From an uncultured Clostridia bacterium (GTDB lineage: Bacteria > Bacillota > Clostridia > TANB77 > CAG-508), in the NCBI GenBank assembly GCA_944392485.1, contig CALXWO010000010.1:1-57788 (forward strand): a stretch of 57,788 nt of DNA. Direction: 5' to 3'. Below, piece after piece: positions 21,073 to 30,875 of the stretch (position 1 is its first letter; each line of letters opens with the position of its first letter). The notes under the pieces are model-generated. The model was not told where the DNA came from and searched no databases. It saw only the letters and a list, made by a program, of their open reading frames with translations. A program made the position numbers and the translations under genes.

Positions 21073-24000
21073 TTATATTTTTATATTTTCTTCACCTACT
21101 ATTTCTTTAAACGCATTTAATATCTCTTGTGTTAAATAGATTGCACCACATGGAAGTATTTTTTCTCCATCTTGTACACTTACTGCTATGTTGTTTCTAT
21201 CTCCAGAGAAAAACCTTATTGCACCTCTTAATTTATCTTTTTGTTCTTCTGATATGTTTGTTATATTTATTGTTAATAATTTTGGTTTGTCATTTTGCTT
21301 TTCTATGTGTGTAGCTCTTTTGCTATCTTTAAAATTCTGATTTACAACATTTTCGTTAAATTCTGTTATGTTATTTGCAACAATTTTTACTGGCTCATCT
21401 TCTCTTATACTTAATCTTCCGTCTATTAAAACTATATTTTCTTCTAATAATATATTCTGTGCTTTACTAAAGCAACTATCAAATACTATTATTTCTGTAC
21501 TTCCATATAAATCTTCTACACTCATAAATGCCATTAATGTATTTCTTTTTGTGTATTTCTTTTTTATTGAATTTATTATTCCTACATATTTTACTTGTTT
21601 TCCATCTAGCCCCAAATCTTCTTGCTCACTTATTTGTAACATTTGTAGTGTGTTTATTGTAGATACCGCTTCTATCTTGCTTCTTAATTTATCTAGTGGG
21701 TGTCCTGAAATATAAATTCCTAGCATTTCTTTTTCCATTGATAGAAGCTCTTTTTCGTCAAATTCCTTAAGTGTTGTAAATTTATACTTCATGTTTTCTA
21801 TTTTTTCGTCTTCTGTTTTTCCTAAGTCAAACATTGTTACTTGACCTTGCATAGTTTTTCTTGATGTATCATTTATAGTATCTAATATTGTTTCGAATGA
21901 TGCTAGAAGTGTACTTCTTGTTTGTTCAAATTCATCAAAAGCCCCTGCTTTAATTAAACTTTCTATACATTTTTTATTTACAGCTTCTCCTTGCATTCTT
22001 TCGCAAAAGTCTGTAAAGCTTTTAAATTCTCCGTTTTCTTTTCTTTCTTTTACAATGCTATCTACTGCTGCTATTCCAACATTTTTTACGCTTCCGAAGT
22101 CCAAATCTTATTTTATCTCCATATACTGCAAATTTTGTATAACTTTTGTTTATATCTGGTTTTAATATTTCAATATTTAGCCTTTTACATTCATCTATAT
22201 ATTCTGGAACTTTATCTAGATTCCCTAAAAAGCTGTTTAATGTAGCTGCCATAAATTCTGGTGGATAATATGTTTTTAAATATGCTGTTTGATATGCTAC
22301 AACTGCATATGCTGCTGCGTGTGATTTATTGAATGCATATTTTGCAAACTCTGCCATTTCATCAAATATTTTATTTGCAGATTTTTCGTCTATTCCGTTT
22401 CTTACACAACCTGGAATTATTATATTTCCATTTTCATCAACTTGCCCATGTATAAAATTTTCTCTTTCTTTTGCCATTACATCTAGTTTTTTCTTTCCCA
22501 TTGCACGTCTTACTAAATCTGCTCTTCCGAAGTGAGTATCCTGCTAAGTCTCTTACTATTTGCATAACTTGTTCTTGGTACACCATACAACCATATGTAA
22601 CATTTAATATTGGCTCTAGGCTAGGATGTGTATATTCGCTATGTTCTGGATTTAATTTATTTTTAATATATCTTGGTATTTGATCCATTGGTCCAGGTCT
22701 ATAAAGAGAAACACCTGCAATTATATCTTCTAAGCAGTCTGGTTTTAATTCCTTCATAAAGTTTGTCATACCTTGGCTTTCGAATTGGAATACACCTGAT
22801 GTATTTCCGCTTTGCCATGTATTTTTAAATACTTTTGGATCGTTCATTTCTTTATCTATTTTTACATCTATTCCTCTACATTTTTTTACTAATTTTATTG
22901 TATCGGAAATTACTGTAAGTGTTCTAAGTCCTAAAAAGTCCATTTTAAGTAATCCTAGTTCTTCTAATGTTGTCATTATAAACTGGGTTGAAATTGTTCC
23001 TTCATTTACATATAAAGGTACATAGTCTATTACTGGATCTTTTGTAATAACTATTCCGCAGGCGTGTGTTGATGCCTGTCTTGGAAGTCCTTCTAAGCCC
23101 ATTGCTATGTCTAATAATTTTCTTGTTTCCTCATCTTGTTCATAGAGCATGCCAAATTCTCTGTTTTGTTCTAATGCTTTTTTTATTGTAATATGAAGTT
23201 CATTTGGTACCATTTTTGCAAGTTTATCTGCTTCTGCATATGGTACATCCAATGCCCTTGCAACATCTCTAATTACCATTCTTGCAGACATTGTACCAAA
23301 TGTTATTATTTGTGATACGTGGTCTTTTCCATATTTTCTGCCAACATAGTCTATTACTTCCCCTCTTCTTTCATAATCAAAGTCTATGTCAAAGTCTGGC
23401 ATACTTATTCTTTCTGGATTTAAAAATCTTTCAAAAAGTAGATTATATTTTATTGGATCTATATCTGTAATACCAAGTGCATAAGCAACCATTGAACCTG
23501 CACCAGATCCACGCCCAGGTCCTACTGCTATACCTTGATTTCTTGCATAATTTATAAAATCCCACACAATTAAAAAGTAATCTACATATCCCATTTTTTC
23601 TATTACAGATATTTCATAATCAAAACGCTTTTTTATTTCTTCACTTGGATTTTCTCCATATCTATTTACTAATCCATCTCTTGCAAGTTTTTTAAAATAG
23701 TCAGCATGGGTTTTAAATTCTTTTGGAACCTCATAGTTTGGAAGTTTTGTGTTTCCAAATTCAAAATCTACATTGCATTTTTCTGCAATTTTTACTGTGT
23801 TTTCTATTGCTTCTGGTACATTTTTAAAATACTCTATCATTTCTTCTGGAGATTTTAAATAGAATTCGTCTGTTCCCATACGCATTCTATCTTCATCAGT
23901 CATTTTTTTACCAGTTTGTATACATAGTAATATTTCGTGGTTATATGCGTCTTCTTTTTTTAAATAATGTGCGTCATTTGTTGCAACTAAAGGAATATTT

Positions 24001-24587
24001 AATTTTTTAGACATTTCTATTAATTTTTGGTTTGCTAAAATTTGTTCTGGTAATCCGTTTGGTTGAATTTCTAAATAATAATCCTCTCCAAATACCCTTT
24101 TATACCACAATGCAACTTCTTCTGCTTTTTCTAAATTATTGTTTAATATTTCTCTATTTACATGACCTGCAAGGCAAGCACTTAAACAAATAAGTCCCTC
24201 GTGATACTTTTCTAATATTTCGTAGTCTATACGAGGTTTATAGTAAAACCCTTCTGTAAATCCCATTGATACTAAATAACTTAAATTTTTATATCCTGTT
24301 TGATTTTTTGCAAGTAATATTAAATGGTAATAATGGTTATCTATATTTGGTTCTTTATCAAATCTTGTTCTTGGAGCAACATATACTTCACATCCTATAA
24401 TAGGTTTTACTCCTTCTTTTTTGCATGCTTTATAAAAATCTACTGCTCCAAACATTACTCCATGATCAGTAAGAGCAATAGAATCCATTTCTAGTTCTTT
24501 TGCTCTTACTGGTAAGTCTTTTATTCTATTTGCCCCATCTAATAAACTAAATTCGCTATGGACATGTAAGTGTACAAAATTTGACAT
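21073..24587 (-). CDS. dnaE: DNA polymerase III alpha subunit DnaE, needs two +1 shifts at CGG
   Basis: Replicative polymerase subunit. Recoding gives about 1170 residues, the normal length. The PHP domain starts VHLHVHSEFSLLDG; the catalytic palm has MPDFDIDFDYERRG. Later come AGYSL, CGG at 22527-22529, and after skipping C, GRADLVRRAMGKKKLDVMAK. A second CGG at 22094-22096 follows IRFGL and, after the skip, gives GSVKNVGIAAVDSI. Both joined segments are hallmark DnaE motifs, with a conserved glycine exactly at each junction. Helix-hairpin-helix and OB domains follow intact. Without shifts only 716 residues would be made, which cannot be a complete replicase. No other dnaE is present in the window. 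Confidence 0.92.
22094..22096 (-). other. CGG +1 recoding site (dnaE, Gly831)
   Basis: CTT CGG A again; skipping the C yields IRFGL-GSVKNVG, the conserved DnaE 'GL-ikNVG' motif. Confidence 0.9.
22527..22529 (-). other. CGG +1 recoding site (dnaE, Gly687)
   Basis: CTT CGG A on the gene strand; skipping the C yields AGYSL-GRADLVRRAMGKK, an invariant DnaE stretch. Confidence 0.9.
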
Positions 24588-24642
24588 TTTACCCTCTCTT
24601 TCTTACATCTGTATTATATTATAAATTATTTGTTTTAGCAAT

Positions 24643-24762
24643 ATAAATTGTAATTTGAGTGTCTAAAATGGGACGGTTCTTGATGGGTCGTTTCCTCGAA
24701 GAGGAAATGTTCACAGCAAGAACTGTCCCTGCTTGGGACACGAATAATACAAATTACAATTT
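24643..24762. repeat. GGGACGGTTCTTG...AAGAACTGTCCC repeat
   Basis: Bounded by TAAATTGTAATTTG and CAAATTACAATTTG. The inside has GGGACGGTTCTTGATGGGTC, an inner TTTCCTCGAAGAGGAAA palindrome and AAGAACTGTCCC, forming a long hairpin. The left half recurs at 35210-35240, where a different GC-rich module replaces the right half. Confidence 0.8.
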
Positions 24763-24809
24763 GTTCTATTTTGCATAAAATTGTATGTTGCTTTGCAATG
24801 TTATGTTTT

Positions 24810-24838
24810 TTGACATAACATCTGTTTTATTATATAAT
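24810..24838 (+). promoter_or_regulatory. Consensus sigma-A promoter for the 24873 gene
   Basis: TTGACA, 17 bases, TATAAT: a perfect consensus. The -35 lies in a TGTTATG...CATAACA inverted repeat (about 24799-24820), which could be an operator. Confidence 0.85.
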
Positions 24839-24872
24839 TAAATTACAAAATCTTTTGAAAGGAGTGTCTTTT

Positions 24873-25163
24873 ATGGCGAAAGCCGAGATAGACCTCGCAC
24901 GGCTCTTTCGGGAAATTCAACATCTAAACCTCAAACAGGTAACTGATGACCCTGAGAAGGAAATGAAATTAGATTTTTATAAAAGTGTATTTTCAACTTT
25001 TTTAGAAAATCTTGATCCTTCCTGTTTTCAGGCATTAATCCCTATAAGTTTTGAAGTTTGCCCTATCGATAAGGCACAAAAATATGCTTTACCTCTCGGG
25101 TTACATGTTGTTGAAGGAGAAACCCAGAATTATCTTAGTTTTTCTAAGGGTATAGAGCTGTAA
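24873..25163 (+). CDS. Small protein of unknown function with two in-frame CGG codons
   Basis: 96 residues, MAKAEIDLARLFREIQHLNL..., mixed helical and polar, no membrane segment and no recognised family. AAAGGAG before ATG 24873 defines the start (an upstream in-frame ATG at 24855 lacks one). It has a perfect promoter and a strong terminator. Codon use differs from the neighbours (GCG, GCC, CTC, GAG, CAG). Codons 10 and 13 are CGG read without any shift; skipping C at codon 10 would end the peptide eight codons later. It is therefore the main exception to the CGG pattern. It may be recently acquired, poorly translated, or deliberately sensitive to CGG decoding. Confidence 0.65.
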   Translation: MAKAEIDLARLFREIQHLNLKQVTDDPEKEMKLDFYKSVFSTFLENLDPSCFQALIPISFEVCPIDKAQKYALPLGLHVVEGETQNYLSFSKGIEL

Positions 25164-25166
25164 AAA

Positions 25167-25198
25167 ATGCCTGCTTGACGAATTCAAGCAGGCATTTC
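25167..25198 (+). terminator. Terminator after the 24873 gene
   Basis: TGCCTGCTTGA and TCAAGCAGGCA arms around a short CGAAT loop, followed by TTTCAATATATTT. Confidence 0.8.
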
Positions 25199-25279
25199 AA
25201 TATATTTACATAATTTTAAATTTCCTATTTACTATTTTACCAATATATGGTATAATTGAACTGTTGGAGGGAAACAAAA

Positions 25280-26135
25280 ATGATTAAATTAGTTGCAAGT
25301 GATTTAGATGGCACTATAATTGGTAGAGATAATAACATTTTTGAAAACAACCTTAAAGCTATAAATGATATTAATAATAAAAATATAAATTTTGTAATTT
25401 GTACAGGAAAGACATACCCAATTATTAAGGGCATGTGTTCTAAATTTAATGCTTCTTATGGTATTTTTGGCAATCGGAAATCAAATTATAAATTTAAAAA
25501 CTGGAGAAGAAATATATAAAAAGTTATTAACTGATTCAGAAATTAATTCATGCATTGATATTGCAAAATCTCATAATTTGCATGTTCACATATATACAGA
25601 TAAAGAAATTGTTACAGAAAAATTAATGTATATGGATTTAAGAAATTATAAATTGCAAAAAGAAAAATACTATGATACTTCTCTTGAAGTAATTGTAGTA
25701 GATGATTTAAAACAATATTTAAAATTTAATAATGTAGAAGTTTGCAAATTAATTATATCTTCTGAAAATGATTTATCTAACATAAAAAAAGAAATTTTAG
25801 AAAAAGAAGATGTTTCTATTACAACAATAAAAAAATATGGTAAATATAAAGATAAAGTTATAGATAAAGAATACGAATATTTGGATATTAGCCCAAAAAA
25901 TATAAATAAAAGTACAGCTTTAAATATTTTAAAAGATTATTTAAAAGTTGATAATAGCGAAATAATGGCAATTGGAGATAATTTAAATGATTTAGATATG
26001 GTTAAAAATTCTGGAGTTGGTGTTGCTGTTGCAAATGCTTATGATGAATTAAAGCAAGTGGCAAAATACACAACACAAAACCCTGTTGAAAAAGGTGGAT
26101 TTGCTGAAGCTGTTTATAAATTTATAGAATTTTAA
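25280..26135 (+). CDS. Cof-type HAD-IIB hydrolase, needs +1 shift at CGG
   Basis: About 284 residues after recoding. The nucleophile motif DLDGTI is at about residues 8-13. The CGG at 25475-25477 follows YGIFGN; skipping its C continues GNQIINLKTGEEIYKK, as expected for the 'fNGa.i.d..tg..i' segment of Cof proteins, then the cap domain and finally AIGDNLNDLDMVKNSGVGVA (motif IV). Without the shift the reading ends 14 codons later, before the cap. Likely a sugar-phosphate or nucleotide phosphatase; substrate unknown. GGAGG precedes the ATG. It is the only plus-strand recoding site, showing that the pattern is independent of strand. The 3' end overlaps convergent nadD by 4 bp. Confidence 0.85.
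25475..25477 (+). other. CGG +1 recoding site (HAD hydrolase, Gly66)
   Basis: AAT CGG A; skipping the C gives AAT GGA AAT and reads IFGN-GNQIINLKTG. Confidence 0.8.
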
Positions 26136-26734
26136 ACATATAAATTATTTTCTTTTATATATTCTAAAACATCTTTATTTAAAAATTTATCTACATTTTC
26201 TCCTTTTTTTAATTTGTTTCTTACTTCGGTAGAACTAAAATCTATTTTATTATTATTAAAAATTATTATAGATGATTTATATTTTTTTAGTAAATCATCT
26301 TTTTTTATTATATCTTCTATTCTTTCTTCTCCTCTTTCTAGTGCTATTATTTTAAAATTTTTTAGCAAATCTTTTGGGGTTTTCCAAGTGCTTATTTCTT
26401 TTAAATTATCTGCACCTACTATAAAACATATATTATATTCTGTAAATTTATTTTTAAATATATTTAATGTTTCTATTGTATAAAGTTGTTTTTCTTGGTT
26501 TAATTCTACATTAGAAACTTCTAATTGTTTTTCGTTATTACAAATTATTTTTAGCATATTATACCTATGTTCGTCTTTTTCTAAACCAGTTTTATTATAT
26601 TTTGTGCTTACTGGAACAAAATATATTTTTTCTATGTTTTTATATTCTTTTAATATTTGCTTTGCAATTAATAAATGTGAATTAAGTGGCGGATTAAAAG
26701 ATCCTCCAAAAATTGCAATAGTCTTTTTTTCCAT
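26132..26734 (-). CDS. nadD: Nicotinate-nucleotide adenylyltransferase
   Basis: Adenylates nicotinate mononucleotide in NAD synthesis. The 200-residue product has FGGSFNPPLNSHLLIA (about 9-24, with the HxxH-like site reduced to the NSH form), FIVGADNLKEISTWK and the C-terminal SSTEVRNKLKKG motif (the ISSTxIR equivalent). Length matches bacterial NadD. There is no yqeK partner next door, but an HD-domain gene lies at 29562. Confidence 0.9.
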   Translation of the reverse strand: MEKKTIAIFGGSFNPPLNSHLLIAKQILKEYKNIEKIYFVPVSTKYNKTGLEKDEHRYNMLKIICNNEKQLEVSNVELNQEKQLYTIETLNIFKNKFTEYNICFIVGADNLKEISTWKTPKDLLKNFKIIALERGEERIEDIIKKDDLLKKYKSSIIIFNNNKIDFSSTEVRNKLKKGENVDKFLNKDVLEYIKENNLYV

Positions 26735-26914
26735 TTTTTTACCTTCTTTTTATTTTAGTTTATATATTTATATCATATTTTTTTATTATTTTACAAATAT
26801 TATTTTAAAATAATAGTAAATTTTATTTTATCTCTTTTTTTAATATTTTTTTAGTTTTTATTTGATTTTTTTATTTTTTGTGATAAAATATTTTAGAAAT
26901 AGGAGGATTGTATT

Positions 26915-27148
26915 ATGGAATTTAAAAAATGTGCACGTTGTGGTTGCTTTTTTATGTCAGCAAATAATGTTTGTTGTAATTGCGAGTCTAAAGATAGATT
27001 GGACATATCAAGAGTTAATTCTGTTTTAGATGAAAGTATTTCTTTTAATTCTATTCAGGATCTTTCTATTGCTAGTGGTGTTAATATAAATAATTTAAAT
27101 AGATATATACAAAACAAACAGATTTCTGATTTAAACATTAATTTATAA
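26915..27148 (+). CDS. Small zinc-ribbon-like protein
   Basis: 77 residues. CARCGCFFMSANNVCCNC (about 6-23) gives two CxxC-type pairs. It is followed by a short helix-turn-helix-like stretch (IQDLSIASGVNINNLNRYIQ). The layout resembles the TIGR03826/YvyF-type proteins, but the match is by eye only. TAGGAGG lies ten bases before the ATG, and a terminator follows at 27153-27190. Confidence 0.6.
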   Translation: MEFKKCARCGCFFMSANNVCCNCESKDRLDISRVNSVLDESISFNSIQDLSIASGVNINNLNRYIQNKQISDLNINL

Positions 27149-27152
27149 ATTT

Positions 27153-27190
27153 TAAGAGCAGATTTTATTTAATTATAAAATTTGCTCTTT
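27153..27190 (+). terminator. Terminator after the zinc-ribbon gene
   Basis: GAGCAGATTTTAT and ATAAAATTTGCTC arms followed by TTTTTTTG. Confidence 0.8.
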
Positions 27191-27199
27191 TTTTGTTTT

Positions 27200-27520
27200 T
27201 TATATTCCATCAAGTCCATTTTTTAAATGATATAAATTTTTATATCCATTTTTATTTAAAATTTCTATTGCTTTTTTACTTCTTATACCGCTTTGGCAAT
27301 ATACAATTATTATTGCATCTTTTTTTATATTATCAATAAATACTTCTAGGTCGTATACTGGAATGTTAACTGAGCCTATTAAATGCCCTTCTTTATATTC
27401 TTGTTTACTTCTTACATCTAATAAAATTACATTTTTATTATTTTTTAAAATATCATTTATTTCTTTAAGAGTCATTATTTCTGTGCTTCTATATTTCTTT
27501 ATTATTTTTTTAATATACAT
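27200..27520 (-). CDS. Rhodanese-like sulfurtransferase
   Basis: 106-residue single rhodanese domain: VILLDVRSKQEYKEGHLIGS (about 31-50) and the active-site loop YCQSGIRS with its catalytic cysteine (about 74-81). The loop CQSGIR resembles sulfur-handling rather than phosphatase-like rhodaneses. An N-terminal helix rich in lysine precedes the domain. AGGTGG precedes the ATG. A stand-alone gene with no clear partner. Confidence 0.88.
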   Translation of the reverse strand: MYIKKIIKKYRSTEIMTLKEINDILKNNKNVILLDVRSKQEYKEGHLIGSVNIPVYDLEVFIDNIKKDAIIIVYCQSGIRSKKAIEILNKNGYKNLYHLKNGLDGI

Positions 27521-27597
27521 ACTATACCACCTACTATAGTTATAAGAACTCCATTTAATATAATGGAGTTCTTGTTATAGTATATATTATGATATTA

Positions 27598-28252
27598 TTA
27601 TTCTTTTTGTGACAATTTTGCTCTTTCTAATTTTTTCTCAAAATATTCTGTTAATATTATTAAAGAAATTACAAATAGTGCTATAGCTATAGGCATTGTA
27701 AATTCATTTATAGGAAGTCTAGTAATTGCATATACACTTAAAACTAACAACTGTACAAAAATTATTGTAATTATTGTAATTGGAATAATTTGCTTTAATA
27801 TTCCAATTTGTTTATATCTAATTATAAAATAAATTAAAACTAATATACTACTTATTACTACAGGCAATATATATGGTTTTATTAAATCCATTTCATTTAT
27901 TTTTGCATTGTTTGTTATTATTAAATCTTCTTTAGTTAATTCTGTATTTAATTTTTCGTTTATTTTAGAAACTAAATTATTAATTTGCTCATCAGAAATT
28001 GTTTTTGCTGTAATTAAAATGTCATTATTTAAATTATTTACTTTTCTAATTTTTATATCTTTGCCAAACACTTCTTCTATAATATTTTTAACATCATCTT
28101 CTTTAAAATTTGATTCTAAATATAATTCTAAAGTAGTGTTATTACCATACATTAATCCGAAAATTTAGCCCTTTTAAAGTTGTTAATACTATTCCTGCTA
28201 TAATTATAACTAATATAATTACTAAAATTAATATTTTTTTGTGTTTTAACAT
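27598..28252 (-). CDS. secF: SecF-like protein-export membrane protein, short form, needs +1 shift at CGG
   Basis: About 217 residues after recoding. The first membrane helix (about 8-26) runs into LKGLNF, the CGG at 28157-28159, and after skipping C, GLMYGNNTTLELYLE, the SecF 'GlnfGldf' periplasmic start. A periplasmic domain and three further helices (about 117-137, 144-169, 175-196) follow. Canonical SecF has six helices and about 300 residues, so the C-terminal part is reduced. It lies 43 bp downstream of secD with AAGGAGGAG before its ATG. Unshifted reading gives only 36 residues. Confidence 0.75.
28157..28159 (-). other. CGG +1 recoding site (secF, Gly32)
   Basis: TTT CGG A; skipping the C gives GLNF-GLMYGNNTTLEL. 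Zero frame ends in TAA four codons later. Confidence 0.85.
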
Positions 28253-28295
28253 TATTGCTCCTCCTTAAAATTTGCTACTATTGCTTGTACTATAA

Positions 28296-29549
28296 TTATT
28301 TTTGAATTGTTTTTAATGCTATTCTTGTTAAAATTAAATTATATAAATACATTGTTAAAATTCCCCATACTAAAGTCATACCTAAGCTTGATATGTTTGC
28401 AATACTATTAAAAGTAAATACAACTGCTATTATATACATAGGAATTATTTTAATTGCAAATTTTGCTGTTGTTTCTTTTACAAAATTATTTTCTATATTT
28501 TTAAATCCATCATATAAATATAAATAATTAATTATAGAAGATACAAATATGGCAATTATTCCTTCTAATGTTAATTTTATATTTGTATATCTTAATGCTA
28601 ATAATAGTAAAGAAATATATCCTATTTCTAAAATAAAAACTAATAAACCTTTTAATTTGAATTTTACAATTGAATAAACAAGTAATATTACTAATAGTGC
28701 TATTACTACATAAATTGCTATTTCTATTTCTTTGTTTTCTATTATTGAAGAGGTACTATATTGTGTAACATTATATGTTAGTGGAAGAACTCCAGAATTT
28801 AAAATAACTGATAGCTCTTCTGCTACTAAAACATATTGATTTAGTATATCCATATCTGCACTAGTTCCTATTTGTATGTTTAATATTCCATCTGTTATTG
28901 GCTCCCCAAAATATGTTTCATTATATTCTTGTCCATCAAATAATATTGTTACATTTTTGGTAGATTCTGTTTCTTCTACTTCCCCTTCTTCGTTTGTAGA
29001 TTGAGTTGTAGTTTGAATATAAGTTTTACTTATTTCTTCTAATTTTTGTTTTCCTTCTTTATTAAATTTTATTTGTAAGTAAACAGTATTTTGTGTTTCT
29101 GTTTGTCCGTATGCTACATCTGTGTCTTTAATAAAGTCATTATTTAACAAAACTTCTTTACTTTCACTATCTATTAATTCAAAAGTTCCTTTGCTTTGTA
29201 AATTATATATAATTTCATCTGTGCTATCGTTTTCTGCCATTTCTATTTGTATGTTTCCATTATTACTTTGCCTTATATTATATTCTTGTGTTTCTAAATC
29301 TTTTAATCTTTTCTTTATTATTTTTGCAGACAAATCATAATTTTCTTGTGTTAAAACAGATTCATCTGTAGTATCTACCTCTAAATTTACTATTCTACTT
29401 TTATCAAGTTGCATTCCTAAAATATAGTTTGGTACAATATTTTTTACGCTATATTCTTTTTTTTGATATATACCTAAAAAAGATGCTAAGCATATTATTA
29501 TTATTAAAATTAAAATTGTTATTATTGTTATTACTTTTTGTGTTTTCAC
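28296..29549 (-). CDS. secD: SecD-like protein-export membrane protein
   Basis: Accessory to the Sec translocase, driving late export steps with the proton-motive force. The 417-residue product has an N-terminal membrane helix (about 8-28), the SecD 'lgldl.Gg'-equivalent LGMQLDKSRIVNLEVD, the P1 domain (IIKKRLKDLETQEYNIRQ), GTFELIDSE and VYLQIKFNKEGKQKLEEIS. C-terminal helices run from about residue 276. Several family-consensus glycines are missing, so it is divergent. The start is GTG 29549 after AGGAGGAATTAAAA. It is followed by secF. Confidence 0.82.
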   Translation of the reverse strand: MKTQKVITIITILILIIIICLASFLGIYQKKEYSVKNIVPNYILGMQLDKSRIVNLEVDTTDESVLTQENYDLSAKIIKKRLKDLETQEYNIRQSNNGNIQIEMAENDSTDEIIYNLQSKGTFELIDSESKEVLLNNDFIKDTDVAYGQTETQNTVYLQIKFNKEGKQKLEEISKTYIQTTTQSTNEEGEVEETESTKNVTILFDGQEYNETYFGEPITDGILNIQIGTSADMDILNQYVLVAEELSVILNSGVLPLTYNVTQYSTSSIIENKEIEIAIYVVIALLVILLVYSIVKFKLKGLLVFILEIGYISLLLLALRYTNIKLTLEGIIAIFVSSIINYLYLYDGFKNIENNFVKETTAKFAIKIIPMYIIAVVFTFNSIANISSLGMTLVWGILTMYLYNLILTRIALKTIQK

Positions 29550-29561
29550 TTTTAATTCCTC

Positions 29562-30224
29562 CTATAAAAGTCTTGTATCATTTATTATTAGTTCAAACCA
29601 TACATTTAAATATTTTGCTGCATATTTACTCATCATTGTTCTATCCATAAATATTTCAAAATAGTCTAATACCGGGCAAATATGGTTGTCTATGCTTAAG
29701 TCTAATACTACTTTTTTTTCTTTATTATTTACTGTTAATTCTGCATTTGTTACCGCATAATTTACTCTATCGTGTATATCAAAATTTGCCATGTTTTTAT
29801 TAACAACTCTATCTCTATGAACATCAGACTTGTCCGCAAGTATAAGTGCTGCAGATATATCACTTACTGCTGTTCCTGTATTTTCGTCATGGTTGCCTAT
29901 TGCAGACATAATTTCTGTTCTATCTTTTACATCCATTCCCATATCTTTTAATATGTTGTAAGCAAGTATTGCACCTGTATGTGCATGGTCTACTCTGTTT
30001 ATTCCATTACCTATATCATGAAGATACCCTGCAATTTTGGCAAGTTCTACTCTATGTTTATCATATTCAAGGGTTTCTAAAATTTTCCCTGCTCTGTTTG
30101 AAACAATGCTAACATGCCTTACAGAATGTTCTGTATATCCTAAAGCGTCTAATTGCTTTTGTGCACCAATTACAAGTTCTTGTACTTCTGGATTTTTTTT
30201 AACATCTTCTAATGTTACCACCAA
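29562..30224 (-). CDS. HD-domain phosphohydrolase
   Basis: 220 residues with an ordered set of metal ligands: H in HSVRHVS (about 33-39), HDIGNG (about 69-74), HAHTG, GNHDENTG and DKSDVHRDR. This is the PF01966-type HD fold seen in nucleotide and cyclic-dinucleotide hydrolases. Substrate is unknown. The start is TTG 30224 or GTG 30221, both after GGAGGTG; the spacing slightly favours GTG. It lies 12 bp upstream of secD, so it is probably in the same operon. Confidence 0.8.
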   Translation of the reverse strand: MVVTLEDVKKNPEVQELVIGAQKQLDALGYTEHSVRHVSIVSNRAGKILETLEYDKHRVELAKIAGYLHDIGNGINRVDHAHTGAILAYNILKDMGMDVKDRTEIMSAIGNHDENTGTAVSDISAALILADKSDVHRDRVVNKNMANFDIHDRVNYAVTNAELTVNNKEKKVVLDLSIDNHICPVLDYFEIFMDRTMMSKYAAKYLNVWFELIINDTRLL

Positions 30225-30284
30225 AACACCTCCGCTTTTGTAATTTATTTTATTCTATATTAAATTAAAAATAATATCAAGAGA

Positions 30285-30420
30285 CAAATTGTAATTTGTA
30301 TGAGAAGTGAGAAGTGGGATGTGGAAAGTGTGAAATTAGGGTAAGCCTTACGTAGCCTAGCCCTAAAAAGCACACCTCACACTTCACACCTCTCACATCA
30401 CAACAACAAATTACAGTTTA
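30285..30420. repeat. Dispersed palindromic repeat
   Basis: Nearly identical to 10325-10461: CAAATTGTAATTTGTATGAG, GAGAAGTGGGATGTGGAAAG, TTAGGGTAAGCCTTACGTAG, CACACCTCACACTTCACACC, CAAATTACAGTTTA. The terminal TTA is the stop codon of the 30418 gene. Confidence 0.9.
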
Positions 30421-30816
30421 TTTCCTGTTTACTCCTATTATTCCGCCTAATGCACCTGCAAGGATACTACCTATTATCATTATTATTGAATATGTGTTTA
30501 AAGCAAATTCTCCTTCCAGTACACTTGATAGTAAATATATTGCTACTATATATATTAAACCTATAATAGCTCCATTAATTATACCGTTTTTTTTGACTGT
30601 TGCCATACACAAACTACTTCCAATTAATATACTAATTGTTGTTATAACAATTGTAACTGCAGGAATTGTGTTTTCTGATATAGTTGTGTATGTTAACAAA
30701 ATTGCATATATTATTAATGCAATAATTGTTATTGCTATAGATATTAAACTTCCCTTTATTATCTTTTTTATATTATTATTTCCTAAGCTTTCAGCTAATT
30801 TAATCATATTTTTCAC
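30418..30816 (-). CDS. TIGR04086-type small membrane protein
   Basis: 132 residues with four hydrophobic helices (about 22-46, 53-72, 77-99, 105-127) and a glycine-rich end (GSILAGALGGIIGVNRK), consistent with the TIGR04086 membrane family of Clostridia, often near yajC/secDF genes. AGAGGTG precedes the ATG. Function unknown; location near secD-secF may hint at an export link. Its stop lies in a repeat border. Confidence 0.75.
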   Translation of the reverse strand: MKNMIKLAESLGNNNIKKIIKGSLISIAITIIALIIYAILLTYTTISENTIPAVTIVITTISILIGSSLCMATVKKNGIINGAIIGLIYIVAIYLLSSVLEGEFALNTYSIIMIIGSILAGALGGIIGVNRK

Positions 30817-30875
30817 CTCTCTATTCTAATTTATTCTTTTAATTAGAAATTTATAACTAGAGAGTATAATAGATT

